DNA of 64,000 nucleotides from Aquarana catesbeiana. Lineage: Eukaryota; Chordata; Amphibia; Anura; Ranidae. The notes under the pieces were generated by a model that saw only the letters and a list, made by a program, of their open reading frames with translations, had not been told where the DNA came from and searched no databases. Position numbers and translations under genes: made by a program. Positions 11,590 through 22,474 of this stretch are shown in pieces (the first letter of the stretch is position 1; each line of letters starts with the position of its first letter). Location of the stretch: assembly GCF_042186555.1 (NCBI RefSeq), contig NC_133326.1, positions 587,716,119-587,780,118 of the forward strand, written 5' to 3'.

Positions 11590-12160
11590 TTAACCCCTTC
11601 CCGCCTGTGCTATAGCTGAATGATGGCTATTGCGCAGGCTTACTTTGCTGGGAGGGCGTCTATTAACGTCCTGCCATGATCGCACCCCCTGCAGCGTGCA
11701 GGTGGTGAGCTCTGTTTGCCGAGTCCTTCGGACTCAGCTGATCACAGATCGGGGTAAAGGGCGGATCACAGCAGCCCTTTACCACGTGATCACGGTGTCC
11801 AATGACATCTAATCATAGATGTAAACACAAGCCAGTTACCGGCTTTTCTTTCCACGCTGACAGCATGAGGAGAGAAGAAGAAAGCCGATAACCAGCTTCT
11901 GTTAAAGGGACATTGGCACTGATTATCAGTGTCTTGATAATCGGTGCAGTCCCACCAGTGCTGCCAATCAGTGCCTCTTCATTAGTACTGCCTCATTGGT
12001 GCCACCTGTTAGTGCCCATCAGTGTAGCCTCAACAGCGCACATCAGTGAAGAAGATATAATACCTGTTTGCAAAATGTTATAACAAACAATTACTTTTTT
12101 TTCCCCAAAAAATTTTCTGTCTTTTTTGTTTGTTCAGCAAAAAATTGGTGGTAGTTAACC

Positions 12161-13121
12161 ACTTGCTTACCGGGCACTTAAACCCCCCTCCTATCCAGAC
12201 CAATTTTCAGCTTTGGGCGCTGACGCACTTTGAATGACAATTGCGCGGTCATACAACACTGTACCCAAATGAAATTTTTATCATTTTTTCACCACAAATA
12301 GAGCTTTCTTTTGGTGGTATTTGATCACCTCTGCGGTTTTTACTTTTTATTAAAAAAATGTAAAAAACTGAATTTTTTTTTAAAAAAAAGTTTATTTTTT
12401 TATATTTTGTTTTAAAAAATTTTAAACGGGTAATTTTTTTCCTTCATTGATGTACGCTGATGAGGCGGCAGTGATGGGCACTGATAGGCGGCAGTGATGG
12501 GCACTGATGGGTGGCAGTGATGGGCACTGATGGGTGGCAGTGATGGGCAGCACTGGCAGGTGGCACTGATTGGCACTACAGGTGGGCATTGATAGGTGGT
12601 ACTTGTGGGCACTGATAGGTGGTACTTGTGGGCACTGTTAGGTGGCACTGTGGGCACTGTTAGGTGGCACTGTGGGCACTGTTAGGTGGCACTGTGGGCA
12701 CTATTAGGTGGCACTGTGGGCACTATTAGGTGGCACTTTTATTGGGCACTGATGAGGCAGATGTGCCTCTTCCACTTGGGGACCGATGTCCCTCACATCC
12801 GATCCGGTGATCGGCTTTTTTTTCTACTCGCGCTGTCAGCGTGAGTAAAAAAAAAAACCGATTACCGATCTTTTGTTTACATCATGTGATCAGCTGTCAT
12901 TGGCTGACAGCTGATCACATGGTAAGGGGCCGGGACCAGCCCCTTACATAGATCGGTGATCAGCCGAGTCTCAGTGACTCGGTGATCACAACGCGCCCGG
13001 CGCGCGCCCTGCAGGGCGCGCGCAGGGAGCGTGCACAGGGGAGGACGTCATATGACGTCCTCCCGGGAATGTAGGTCCGCGCTGTAGCCGTCATTCGGCT
13101 ATAGCGCGGATGCCAAGCGGT
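12161..13121 (+). mobile_element. TTAA-type repeat copy A, nested in copy B
   Basis: It starts CCACTTGCTTACCGGGCACT right after TTAA and ends GCCAAGCGG right before TTAA. It contains a minisatellite (12455-12745) and a GC-rich end with self-complementary segments such as GATCAGCTGTCATTGGCTGACAGCTGATC at about 12889-12917. Confidence 0.7.
12455..12745 (+). repeat. Minisatellite, GGGCACTG(A/T)(T/G)..GGTGGCA units
   Basis: Tandem units of roughly 19-23 bases built on GGGCACTGATGGGTGGCAGT drift to GGGCACTGTTAGGTGGCACT along the array. A related array (GTGCCCATCAGTGC) occurs in the opposite-strand family member near 48660-48790. Confidence 0.8.
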
Positions 13122-13607
13122 TAAATACCACCAAAAGAAAACACTATTTGTGTTAAAAAAAAAAAAAGAAATACATTTAATTTGGGTATAGTGTAGCATG
13201 TCCGCGCAATTGGCATTCAAAGTGTAACAGTGCTGAAAGTTGGCCTGGACACGAAGGGGGAGAACGTGTCCAATAGGCAAGTGGTTAATTAAGCCGGCAA
13301 TAAAACCTGGAAGCTGATTGGTTTCTTTGCAGAGCTTCACCAGAGTTTGCACTCTTTAGTTTTAGTAAATTCCCCCCCCCCCCCCCCAGTACCCAAATGC
13401 TAGAACAAAAAAGATGTATGGCCTCCAAATACAAATATTACAAACTTAAAACATGCTCTCATTGGTACAATAATTATGGTGTGCAAAAAATGTGCCAATA
13501 AAAGAAAAAAATATATAAAAAATCTACAGGGAGTGCCTTCCACTAGCTACTGAAAATCCTTTCCAAAAAACGTGAGCAACAGAATTAGATTGCACTCATG
13601 GACATTC

Positions 13608-13876
13608 AGCCCGGGTTCACACCTCTGCGAATTAGATGTGCGTTTCCCCACATCTAATTCGCATAGTAGGAGAATGTGATTGGCTCCCTATGGAGCTGGT
13701 TCACATATCTCCAGGGCGGCTGCGGAGTGCACTGCACAAAAACGCTGTGCGTCTTTGGCTCCGTTTCAGGGCCGAATTCAGGCATAGAATCGGCCCTGAT
13801 TCGTCCCTGAAACGGGGAACAGGGACGCACAGCGCTCCTATGCGATCCGCAGCCCAGTATAGTGTGAACCCGGGCT
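13608..13876. repeat. MITE with AGCCCGGGTTCACAC ends
   Basis: It has a 15-base inverted end, AGCCCGGGTTCACAC and GTGTGAACCCGGGCT. The interior has a further inverted pair around GGCTCCGTTTCAGGG and CCCTGAAACGGGGAAC. Open frames on both strands follow from this symmetry. Confidence 0.75.
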
Positions 13877-14032
13877 AAAGCTGCCAAAGGGAAGCGGCAA
13901 CATGAGCGGTTTGAATCAATAGGATCCCTCACACATGGTCACACCCAGCAGTACCACCTCACCTCTGGGGATAGTCAGAAGGTTTGCTTGATACTGTCTA
14001 TGCTGGGCAATCCCAGCATAGGAAAAAACTAT

Positions 14033-14330
14033 TCAGTCTCAGGGAGTGTACGAGGACATGGGGCCACACAATGAGACTGGAGGAGAAGCGGTTTAACCTT
14101 AAACTGCGCAGTGGGTTTTCCCTTTCAGGGCAATAAGGATGTGGATCTCTCTTCCACAATCGGTGGTGGCAGCGGGGAGTATGGATATTTTTAAAAGACT
14201 TGGATGTGCATCTTAAAGAGCACAACGTACAGGGATATGGGAAATAATTATAGACACTGATACATGTACACCTACACAGGTTGAACTGGATGGACTTTTT
14301 TCAGCCTTACCTATTATGTAAATATGTCTA
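14033..14330 (+). mobile_element. CR1-type LINE 3' end fragment
   Basis: The plus strand is homologous to the 3' end of the CR1-like element at 59255-60160: it has the AGGAGAAGCGGTTTAACCTTAA block, the GGATGTGGATCTCTCTTCCACA block and the tail GGTTGAACTGGATGGACTTT. It is short, decayed and 5'-truncated. Confidence 0.75.
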
Positions 14331-14884
14331 GGAGAAAAGCGCTCACCGCATGGAGCCATAAGCAAGGGGCCACATATAGTGTACTATATTTATTAAAAAG
14401 TAAAAACTTCACACAAAAAGGTACTGTAAAAGGCTTCATCCAAATGTCAGCAAATACAAATCATTACAGATAAAACAGTTCACTTACAGAAAGAGCCGCT
14501 AGTTCCAAGCATGGAAGTGGTGGCGTTGACATCAGCGCTTCGCTCTGCCCCAGTACTGTAAAATCTAGATCTGGATTCACGAAAATCATTAAATGTACCT
14601 GAATCTGCCTTGGATATCAGCCGTCCTTAATCCCTTGCATAGCAAACTTGGAGGGGCAAGAACAGCACAGCCAGGCTTTATTGCTTTCTAAGTTGCTGTC
14701 TAACACTGGGAGCTTTCTGACAAAAGCTGAAAGCAGACCGATGATCTTATTCCTTCATTGTTCAAACAAAAGCTTTGGTGGGTCTCAGATCAAACTGTGT
14801 TGCTTAACGACTCTATAATTTGAAGGTAGGGCACAAGGAGGGCAGAAGCTGAGTATGTGTGAGACTGTGCATATATGTATGACA
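14331..14884. other. No feature recognised
   Basis: This is intergenic sequence between the CR1 tail and the Tc1-like left end. It has no convincing gene, and I could not assign it to a repeat family. Confidence 0.5.
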
Positions 14885-15122
14885 TACAGTGAGGGAAAAA
14901 AGTATTTGATCCCCTGCTGTTTTTGTACGTTTGCCCACTGACATAGAAACAATCAGTCTATAATTTTAATGGTAGGTTTAGTTTAACAGTGAGAGACAGA
15001 ATAACAACAAAAATATCCTGAAAAACGCATTTCAAAAAAGTTATAAATTAATTTACATTTTAATAAGTGAAATAAGTTTTTGATCCCCTATCAATCAGCA
15101 AGATTTCTGGATCCCAGGTATC

Positions 15123-15872
15123 TTCTATACAGGTAACGAGCTGAGATTAGAAGCACTCTCTTGGGCTGGGTTTACACTGGTGCGAAAAAAAAAACCAGCA
15201 TGGGTTCCCCCTCCAAGACAATACCAGACCCTTTGGTCTGGCATGGATTTCAAGGGGAACCCCCACACTGAAAAAATGGCATGCCCCCCAAAAAATCCAT
15301 ACCAGACCCTTATCCAAGCACGCAGCCTGGCAGTTCAAGAAAAGGGAAGGGACAAGTGAGCAGACCCCCCCTTCCCGGACCATACCAGGCCACGTGCCCT
15401 CAACATGGGTGGTGGGTTCTGCGCCCCCCACCCCAAAGCACCTTGTCCCCATGTTAATGGGGACAAGGGCTTCTTCCTGGCAATCCTGGCTGTTGGTTGT
15501 CGGGGTCTGTGGGGGGGGCTTATCAGAATCTGGAAGCCCCCTTTAACAAGCCCCCCCCACCCTATGTGAATGAGTATGGGGTACATTGTACCCCTACCCA
15601 TTCACATAAAAAAATAAGTGTCAAAAATAAAACGCAGTACACAGGCTTTTAAAGTAATTTATTAAGGCAGCTCCAGCGTCTCTTCTGATTTCTTTTCCCC
15701 TCTCCGGTTCTTCTTCCTCCCCTGCTGATGTCTTCTGCCTCTGCTGGTTCTTCTCCGCTGATGTCTTCTAGCCCTCTCTGGTTCTTCTCCCTCAGTTCGC
15801 TGTCTTCTGCCTCTGCCGGGTCTCCTCTCTGCGCTGTCTTCTCCCTCTGTTCTTCCGATGTTGCCTTGATGC
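15123..15872. other. GC-rich repeated DNA inside Tc1-like ends
   Basis: C/G-runs, short inverted segments (ACCAGACC, GGTCTGG), and a CTTCTGCCTCTGCTGGTTCTTCTC-like tandem region at 15715-15860 explain all open frames here. I saw no gene. Confidence 0.55.
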
Positions 15873-16570
15873 CAGAGGCGTAACTAGAATCTTCAGGGCC
15901 CCGGTGCAAGAAACCATGAAGGGCCCCCAGCAGGGGCGTTGCTAGGTCTACAAAAGATCTCAGGCTAGAGCCCATAGCACAAATAAAAAAATCAATCAGC
16001 GCGAAGTGGTATGCAACTAGAACAGCAGCTGAACACTAGGGCCAAAATTCAAATCCCTCAATAAACATCAACAGACAGTGCAGCGCTTAATAAATGGAAA
16101 ATAAAATTGAGGTAGAACACAATACAATCCACCACAGTGTGTAGACAGAACAGTCCAAATAATCAGGTCCAAATAGATCTTCAAGGTAGAAAGGACTGCA
16201 TATTTGCAAATGGTGATTCCAGGAGCCCACCACCACGGAAACAAATGGCCTCTCACCTGGTGTTGTAGACCCTTTAATTATAGAGGGTCAGAAAACGCCT
16301 TTGGCATATAATCAAATAGTATGCGGCTAGGTGAATCTTCATCAAGGACTCAATGCAGGACACTCCGGTAGGGACATATAAGGAATAAAAGTGGCGAAAA
16401 ATAGTGCTCTCCGTATACAATAATCTTTATTTCAGTGTAAAAATCATAAAAACACTCACAAGAGAAGTACTTGGTATAGGCAGACAAGCAGTGATGACGA
16501 TCTCCTGTTCCTCCGAACAGCAGAGCAGATGCGCAGTGGCCGCGGGTGACGTCACGACGCTACCTCGTTC

Positions 16571-16615
16571 TGGACGCGTTGCGTCCCAGTGGGCGGGGAC
16601 TTCATCAGCAGATGA
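16571..16615 (-). ncRNA. Hammerhead ribozyme-like motif, decayed (Penelope minus arm)
   Basis: On the minus strand CTGATGA is followed by a stem (AGTCCCC / GGGAC) and then GCAACGCGTCC. A type I hammerhead needs GAAA after stem II; here it reads GCAA. Penelope-like elements are known to carry minimal hammerheads of this layout. The core substitution suggests loss of activity. Confidence 0.55.
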
Positions 16616-17122
16616 GGAACGTCGTGGGCACCCGTGCTATATACCAGGTAAGTAACCATGGCTACAGTACACAAAACGAAATTGACCTGAGGCTCATCCG
16701 GAAGTCAATCCGGACGTGACTCCTTATGCAGAAATACAAAATAAACGAAGGTGAATCTCCCAAAGGCAATAGGGAAAGACCTAAATATGATAATAAAACC
16801 GCATCAATCCTCAAAAGGACAAGTGCATAATTCCCAAAAAGGAATAATACCATGCCAAGGGGAAAGTAAGATATTAAAAGTCAAAACATATATATATAAA
16901 AAAACATATGTATATAAAAAATTTAATTCGATACAATAAATATTCAGAACACTATAAAATTTAAAATGTGAGTCATCCGCGGCCACTGTCATCAAATATA
17001 ATATGATAAAAATTCAATCAAATAGGAATCAACGATCTGATATAAAGCAATTTGTATCGAAATCCACGTTTAACCCCTCAGGGCAAAGAACCCTGGTTTC
17101 GAAGATCCAGTAAGATTCTCTC

Positions 17123-18238
17123 TTACTCAGTTGCCTTATGAAATTGCCCCCCCCTCCAGTGTCTCGTAACCCTCTCTATACCCCAAAACCTCAAACTTTT
17201 GGGATTCTGATGATGATGGAGTTTAAAGTGTCTAGAGACATTGTGGGTTTTCAGGCCTTTCTTAATGTTGTTAACATGCTCAGCAAGCCTCACATGTAGG
17301 GGTCTGGATGTTCTCCCTATATACTGGAGCCCGCACCCGCACTCCAGCATATACACGACCCCTACCGTGTCGCAGGTAATTAACTGTTTGATGTCATACT
17401 CCTTACCAGTAGCTGAGGCTAGGAATTTTTTCCTTTTCTTTATGTTCCCCTTTGCATGCTTACATGGAATGCATTTGCCGCATGCGTAGAAACCACTCAG
17501 AAAAGAAAATAACCTATCAGAGGAGGGGACAGGAGGGTTCAGAACGCTAGGGGCCAAACGGTCCCTTAATGATGGAGCCCTCCTATAAATGAACTGAGGG
17601 CGGTCAGGGAGCACAGGGCCTAAGACTTTATCTTGTTTCAAGATGGGCCAATTCTTCTATACCATTTTCTCATATGTGCGGTATTGCACATTATAGTCAA
17701 GCACCATCTTAAAATTATGATCGTCTCCACCTTTTTCCCTGACCGTATCAGAAACCAAAATCCCTCTGTCAAGACTTCTGACTTTAGTGATCTCCTCCTC
17801 AAGCTTGGAGCGATCGTATCCTTTTTGTTCAAACCTAGATGTCAAAATATGTGATTGCACCAGGAAGTCCTCCTCCGTGGTGCAATTCCTACGTAGCCTG
17901 ATGTACTGACCCCTGGGGATGTTGCACAACCAAGAATGGTGGTGACAACTCCCCAGGGGGATGTACGAGTTGCGGTCCATAGGTTTGAAATAATTGGTCA
18001 TAGTAAGACGGTTGTGTGTAATGTTGATAGTCAAATCCAGAAACACAACTTTTTCCTGGTCGATCATCCAAGTCAAGACAATGTTTTTGTGGTTAGTATT
18101 GAGAGTGTCAATAAACAAGTCGAGTTTATCCCTATCTCTTCTCCATATCAGAATAAGATCGTCAATAAAACGATGGTAACAAATGAGCTCTAGGGGCTTG
18201 TTAGAAAAAACTGCCTCTTCCTCCCAGTGATGAATCAC
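17123..18238 (-). pseudogene. Penelope-like RT/GIY-YIG protein, minus arm, broken
   Basis: The frame starts in the RT palm, so the N-terminal RT half (motif A side) is missing. The catalytic FIDDL motif is intact. A nonsense change (CAG to TAG) at 17657-17659 splits the protein between the RT thumb and the linker. After it the frame resumes with the CxxCxxC linker and the GIY-YIG domain (GVVYMLEC, QYIGRTSRPLHVRLAEH). A run of nine G, against ten in the sister arm, shifts the frame near 17145, so the last 30 or so residues are replaced by HKATE. Confidence 0.9.
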
Positions 18239-18239
18239 C

Positions 18240-19688
18240 CACTTTTTTGGTTACAGCAGACGTCAGTTCTCTGTACACCATTATTGGTCACAGAGATGCT
18301 ATGACGTCGGTTAAATGGGCTCTATCCTCCTCCTCATTGTCTGGGAGGCATCAAGAATTCTTGTTGAGTTGTTTAAATTTTTGTTTAACCAAAAATTATT
18401 TTTGGTACAATAGGGATTTTTATTTGCAGACGAGGGGAGTTGCTATGGGGGCCCGTTTTGCTCCCAGTGTGGCCAATCTATGGCCCACTGGGAGGAAGAG
18501 GCAGTTTTTTCTAACAAGCCCCCAGAGCTCATTTGTTACCGTCGTTTTATTGAAGATCTTATTCTGATATGGAGAGGAGATAGGGATAAACTCGACTTGT
18601 TTATTGACACTCTCAATACTAACCACAAAAACATTGTCTTGACTTGGACGATCGACCAGGAAAAAGTTGTGTTTCTGGATTTGACTATCAACATTACACA
18701 CAACCGTCTTACTATGACCAATTATTTCAAACCTACGGACCGCAACTCATACATCCCCCTGGGGAGTTGTCACCACCATTCTTGGTTGTGCAACATCCCC
18801 AGGGGTCAGTATATCAGGCTACGTAGGAATTGCACCACGGAGGAGGACTTCCTGGTGCAATCACATATTTTGACATCTAGGTTTGAACAAAAAGGATACG
18901 ATCGCTCCAAGCTTGAGGAGGAGATCACTAAAGTCAGAAGTCTTGACAGAGGGATTTTGGTTTCTGATACGGTCAGGGAAAAAGGTGGAGACGATCATAA
19001 TTTTAAGATGGTGCTTGACTATAATGTGCAATACCGCACATTTGAGAAAATAGTACAGAAGAATTGGCCCATCTTGAAACAAGATAAAGTCTTAGGCCCT
19101 GTGCTCCCTGACCGCCCTCAGTTCATTTATAGGAGGGCTCCATCATTAAGGGACCGTTTGGCCCTTAGCGTTCTGAACCCTCCTGTCCCCTCCTCTGATA
19201 GGTTATTTTCTTTTCTGAGTGGTTTCTACGCATGCGGCAAATGCATTCCATGTAAGCATGCAAAGGGGAACATAAAGAAAAGGAAAAAATTCCTAACCTC
19301 AGCTACTGGTAAGGAGTATGACATCAAACAGTTAATTACCTGCGACATGGTAGGGGTCGTGTATATGCTGGAGTGCGGGTGCGGGCTCCAGTATATAGGG
19401 AGAACATCCAGACCCCTACATGTGAGGCTTGCTGAGCATGTTAACAACATTAAGAAAGGCCTGAAAACCCACAATGTCTCTAGACACTTTAAACTCCATC
19501 ATCATCAGAATCCCAAAAGTTTGAGGTTTTGGGGTATAGAGAGGGTTACGAGACACTGGAGGGGGGGGGGCAATTTCATAAGGCAACTGAGTAAGAGAGA
19601 ATCTTACTGGATCTTCGAAACCAGGGTTCTTTGCCCTGAGGGGTTAAACGTGGATTTCGATACAAATTGCTTTATATCAGATCGTTGA
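18240..19688 (+). pseudogene. Penelope-like RT/GIY-YIG protein, plus arm, broken
   Basis: It opens at RT motif A (VTADVSSLYT) and passes GVAMGARFAPSVANL, then shifts frame near 18478. From 18480 a 402-residue frame runs through the rest of RT, a Cys-rich linker (ACGKCIPCKH, residues 251-260) and a GIY-YIG endonuclease (GVVY at 292-295, QYIGRTS at 304-310, R316, E319) to an intact C-terminus. The catalytic RT motif reads FIEDL at 18546-18560, with Glu in place of the first Asp. The frameshift and active-site change make this copy non-functional, although it is otherwise well kept. Confidence 0.9.
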
Positions 19689-20298
19689 TTCCTATTTGAT
19701 TGAATTTTTATCATATTATATTTGATGACAGTGGCCGCGGATGACTCACATTTTAAATTTTATAGTGTTCTGAATATTTATTGTATATAATTTAATTTTT
19801 TATATACATATGTTTTTTTATATATATATGTTTTGACTTTTAATATCTTACTTTCCCCTCGGTATGGTATTATTCCTTTTTGGGAATTATGCACTTGTCC
19901 TTTTGAGGATTGATGCGGTTTTATTATCATATTTAGGTCTTTCCCTATTGCCTTTGGGAGATTCACCTTCGTTTATTTTGTATTTCTGCATAAGGAGTCA
20001 CGTCCGGATTGACTTCCGGATGAGCCTCAGGTCAATTTCGTTTTGTGTACTGTAGCCATGGTTACTTACCTGGTATATAGCGCGGGTGCCCACGACATTC
20101 CTCATCTGCTGATGAAGTCCCCGCCCACTGGGACACAACGCGTCCAGAACGGGGTAGCGTCGTGATGTCACCCGCGGCCACTGCGCATCTGCTCTGCTGT
20201 TCGGAGGAACAGGAGATCGTCATCACTGCTTGTCTGCCTATACCAAGTACTTCTCTTGTGAGTGTTTTTATGATTTTTACACTGAAATAAAGATTATT
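19689..20298 (+). mobile_element. Penelope plus arm 3' region
   Basis: Reverse-complement counterpart of 16404-17080. It contains the hammerhead-like motif at 20101-20148 and ends in the sequence AAATAAAGATTATT that was duplicated by the L1 insertion. Open frames on both strands are shadows of the inverted arms. Confidence 0.85.
20101..20148 (+). ncRNA. Hammerhead ribozyme-like motif, decayed (Penelope plus arm)
   Basis: It has the same layout as the minus arm: CTGATGA, stem II GTCCC/GGGAC, then ACAACGCGTCC. The GAAA core position reads ACAA here, against GCAA in the other arm, so the two arms differ at one core base. Confidence 0.5.
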
Positions 20299-20460
20299 GG
20301 AGGGGCAGGAGGCGGAGCCTAGCGGAGCAGACATGCATTGTTAGAGCTCCACACCGCTGAGGAGAGAAGAGAAGGACAAAGCGGAGCCTGCAGGCTCAAA
20401 AGGTATCCATTTGAACCTTTTTGCCCCTGGGAACAAACTGTGAAAGTTTGGGCAGGAAAT

Positions 20461-21528
20461 ATGGTACTGGGAGGAAACCGTGGCAGAAATAAAAATCACC
20501 TCACAAAGAGCTCACAGGCACTCACTGCAGCTGAAGCAGCTCCAGTCACCTCACAAGATACAGCATCAGGGCGCTCTCACAGACAGAAAATGTCACAGCA
20601 AGACTCTCCATTTGAGTCAGATACAGAACAAATCCTCTCACAAACTTCTCCACAAGACTCCTCAGTATCCCCAGTAATATTATTACAATTTGAAAAGATG
20701 CTTCATAAGGCTTTAAAACAAACCTCAGACCAAATAACAAAAAGCCTAACCAAAGAAATAAGAGAGCTGGGAAACCGCACCGCAGCCCTAGAAATAAAAA
20801 TGGATGAAATTGAAATTACAACCCAAGAAAATATAACAGAATTGGAACAATTAAAAAAAGAGAATTTAATACTTCAAACTAAGCTCGAAGATTACGAAAA
20901 TAGAGCCAGACGTTCAAACTTGCGCATAAGGGGAATACCTGAAACTGTGACAGACCTGCAATCTACTATTACTGCTCTATTACAAGAACTAAAGCCAGAT
21001 ATCCCTATTGAACGTTTAGAACTGGACAGAGTACACAGAGCCCTCACAGCCAAAAAGAAAGATGGACCCCCACGTGATATAATCACAAAATTTCATTATT
21101 ACAGAACGAAAGAACAAATACTAATTGCTGCAAGAGAAAAAAAGGAACTTAATTTTCAAGGACACAATTATCAAATTTTTGCTGACCTATCCCAACTTAC
21201 TATTACTAAAAGACGATCCATGAAACCCCAACTAATGGAACTGCAACGCCACAACATTATGTATCAATGGGGCTTCCCCTTTTCAGTCAGATTTAACTAC
21301 CAAGGTACAATTTACAGAAGCAGATCAGCAGATGAACTACAACAAACCCTTTTAAAATTAAATCTGACAGAACCCACAAGCAGCAACACTCCCACACGCA
21401 GAAGAATGGCGTCATCTTCACCTTCAGGCAGCACCCAGAAAATTTCAGAACAAAATGGGAATCATCATTCTCACAAAAGAGGCCGTTATGCCACATCATC
21501 CATGGACCAAGAAGATTCAATGGACTGA
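20461..21528 (+). CDS. L1-type ORF1 RNA-binding protein (355 aa)
   Basis: ORF1 proteins of L1 elements trimerise by coiled coil and coat the element RNA as chaperones. Here a basic, Ser/Gln-rich N-terminus is followed by a heptad-rich region (LEIKMDEIEI, ENITELEQLKKEN). Next comes the RRM-like domain opened by RARRSNLRIRGIPE and closed by a C-terminal domain (DLSQLTITKRR, RSADELQQTLL). The ATG at 20461 (MVLGGNRGRNK) is preferred because the upstream extension would need a TTG start. ORF2 follows after about 950 bases in another frame. Confidence 0.9.
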   Translation: MVLGGNRGRNKNHLTKSSQALTAAEAAPVTSQDTASGRSHRQKMSQQDSPFESDTEQILSQTSPQDSSVSPVILLQFEKMLHKALKQTSDQITKSLTKEIRELGNRTAALEIKMDEIEITTQENITELEQLKKENLILQTKLEDYENRARRSNLRIRGIPETVTDLQSTITALLQELKPDIPIERLELDRVHRALTAKKKDGPPRDIITKFHYYRTKEQILIAAREKKELNFQGHNYQIFADLSQLTITKRRSMKPQLMELQRHNIMYQWGFPFSVRFNYQGTIYRSRSADELQQTLLKLNLTEPTSSNTPTRRRMASSSPSGSTQKISEQNGNHHSHKRGRYATSSMDQEDSMD

Positions 21529-22474
21529 CATCCTAATTCCTGATATCTCTTCATTTATTATACTAAGAGATGGTTCTCTATAAAAAACCTGTATTTATAA
21601 CTGAATGTAACTGCATTCTGATAGTCACACACTGTGTGGGATCATGTTACATTCCAGTTATATTTCTTATTACTTCTGATTCATATAGCCTTAGAATATA
21701 TAAGTGAAATAAGGAAATTCTTGTTCAGTTATATATTATCAGGTAATAACAATAGATTTATTACTTTTTAGGACAAATATGTTCAATAATCCAGAAGTAA
21801 TGGAAGCTTTTTCTTTCTTTTCTTAAAACAAATATATTATTATCTAACTAGTTCCTAGAATTATGTTTTTGTTTATTCTAATCTGAAGCAATACAACCTC
21901 AATTTTATGAGTTAACATATCTAAACAGTTGCATATGAATAAAATATGTAATTGTTTACTCTAAAATGGTTAAAATCCCAAAATAATTCAAACTATCTTC
22001 ATCAATACCAAAGTTATTAACAGTACCTTTCTAACTGAATTATTTAGCCTAGGGCAAGACTAACCATATACAACCACCCTGGAATAAATAATTTCAACAA
22101 AAACTATATTCTGCACTCCAATTAATGAAACATCATTTTGATGTCTTTTGACATAGCACTTCTCTCCTGTAAGCGGAAGATCCGTGTACCCCCATTAGCC
22201 CTCCTCATTCTCCCAACCATATTATGTGGGAGTGTGACAAAGGCACTTATTCCCCTGAGAGAGATATTTATTCTCTTTCACGGGTAAATTGTGATTACTT
22301 GCAAAAAATAATTTATACAATGTATCATCTAATCTCATATGTTTTTTGTTTACTCTTTACTCCAGAATTCACTGGTTTCTTTTCTATCTATTCATCTCTT
22401 CAGTCCACACAGGTTGATCTGCGCAGTCAGCTCTGCATAACAAAAAGTAAGTCAAAACTATTTGATCTATTGCC
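21529..22474 (+). other. L1 inter-ORF spacer
   Basis: AT-rich non-coding spacer between ORF1 and ORF2 of the LINE. It is longer than in mammalian L1. No internal ribosome entry signal can be recognised by eye. Confidence 0.7.

Larger units (their letters stand above)
11594..13284 (-). mobile_element. TTAA-type repeat copy B, interrupted
   Basis: The element runs from TTAA (11590-11593) to TTAA (13285-13288), in the orientation opposite to copy A. The family block ATACCACCAAAAGAAA lies after the interruption. Copy A (12161-13121) has landed in its TTAA, duplicating the tetranucleotide. The open frame at 11630-11812 is not a gene. Confidence 0.6.
10925..13383. mobile_element. 'GATTTACTAA' MITE, copy 2, split by 2.3 kb of nested insertions
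   Basis: The left half (10925-11019) and right half (13289-13383) are the two ends of the same MITE family found complete at 63722. Between them sit, in order, a piggyBac-type element (11024-11589) and a second TTAA element (11594-13284), which is itself split by a third. All insertions use TTAA sites, so the order of events can be read directly. Confidence 0.6.

Noticed and set aside
12960..13352. 130-residue minus-strand frame
   Set aside because: It spans the junction between two nested TTAA elements, so it cannot be an ancestral gene.
17241..19474. Mirror frames on the opposite strands of the two Penelope arms
   Set aside because: They occur as matched pairs in both arms and are antisense shadows of the RT/GIY-YIG frame.
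20338..20460. N-terminal extension of L1 ORF1 from a TTG
   Set aside because: ATG at 20461 gives the usual MxxxxRGxNK-like start; the extension needs a non-ATG start and lies in the 5' UTR.
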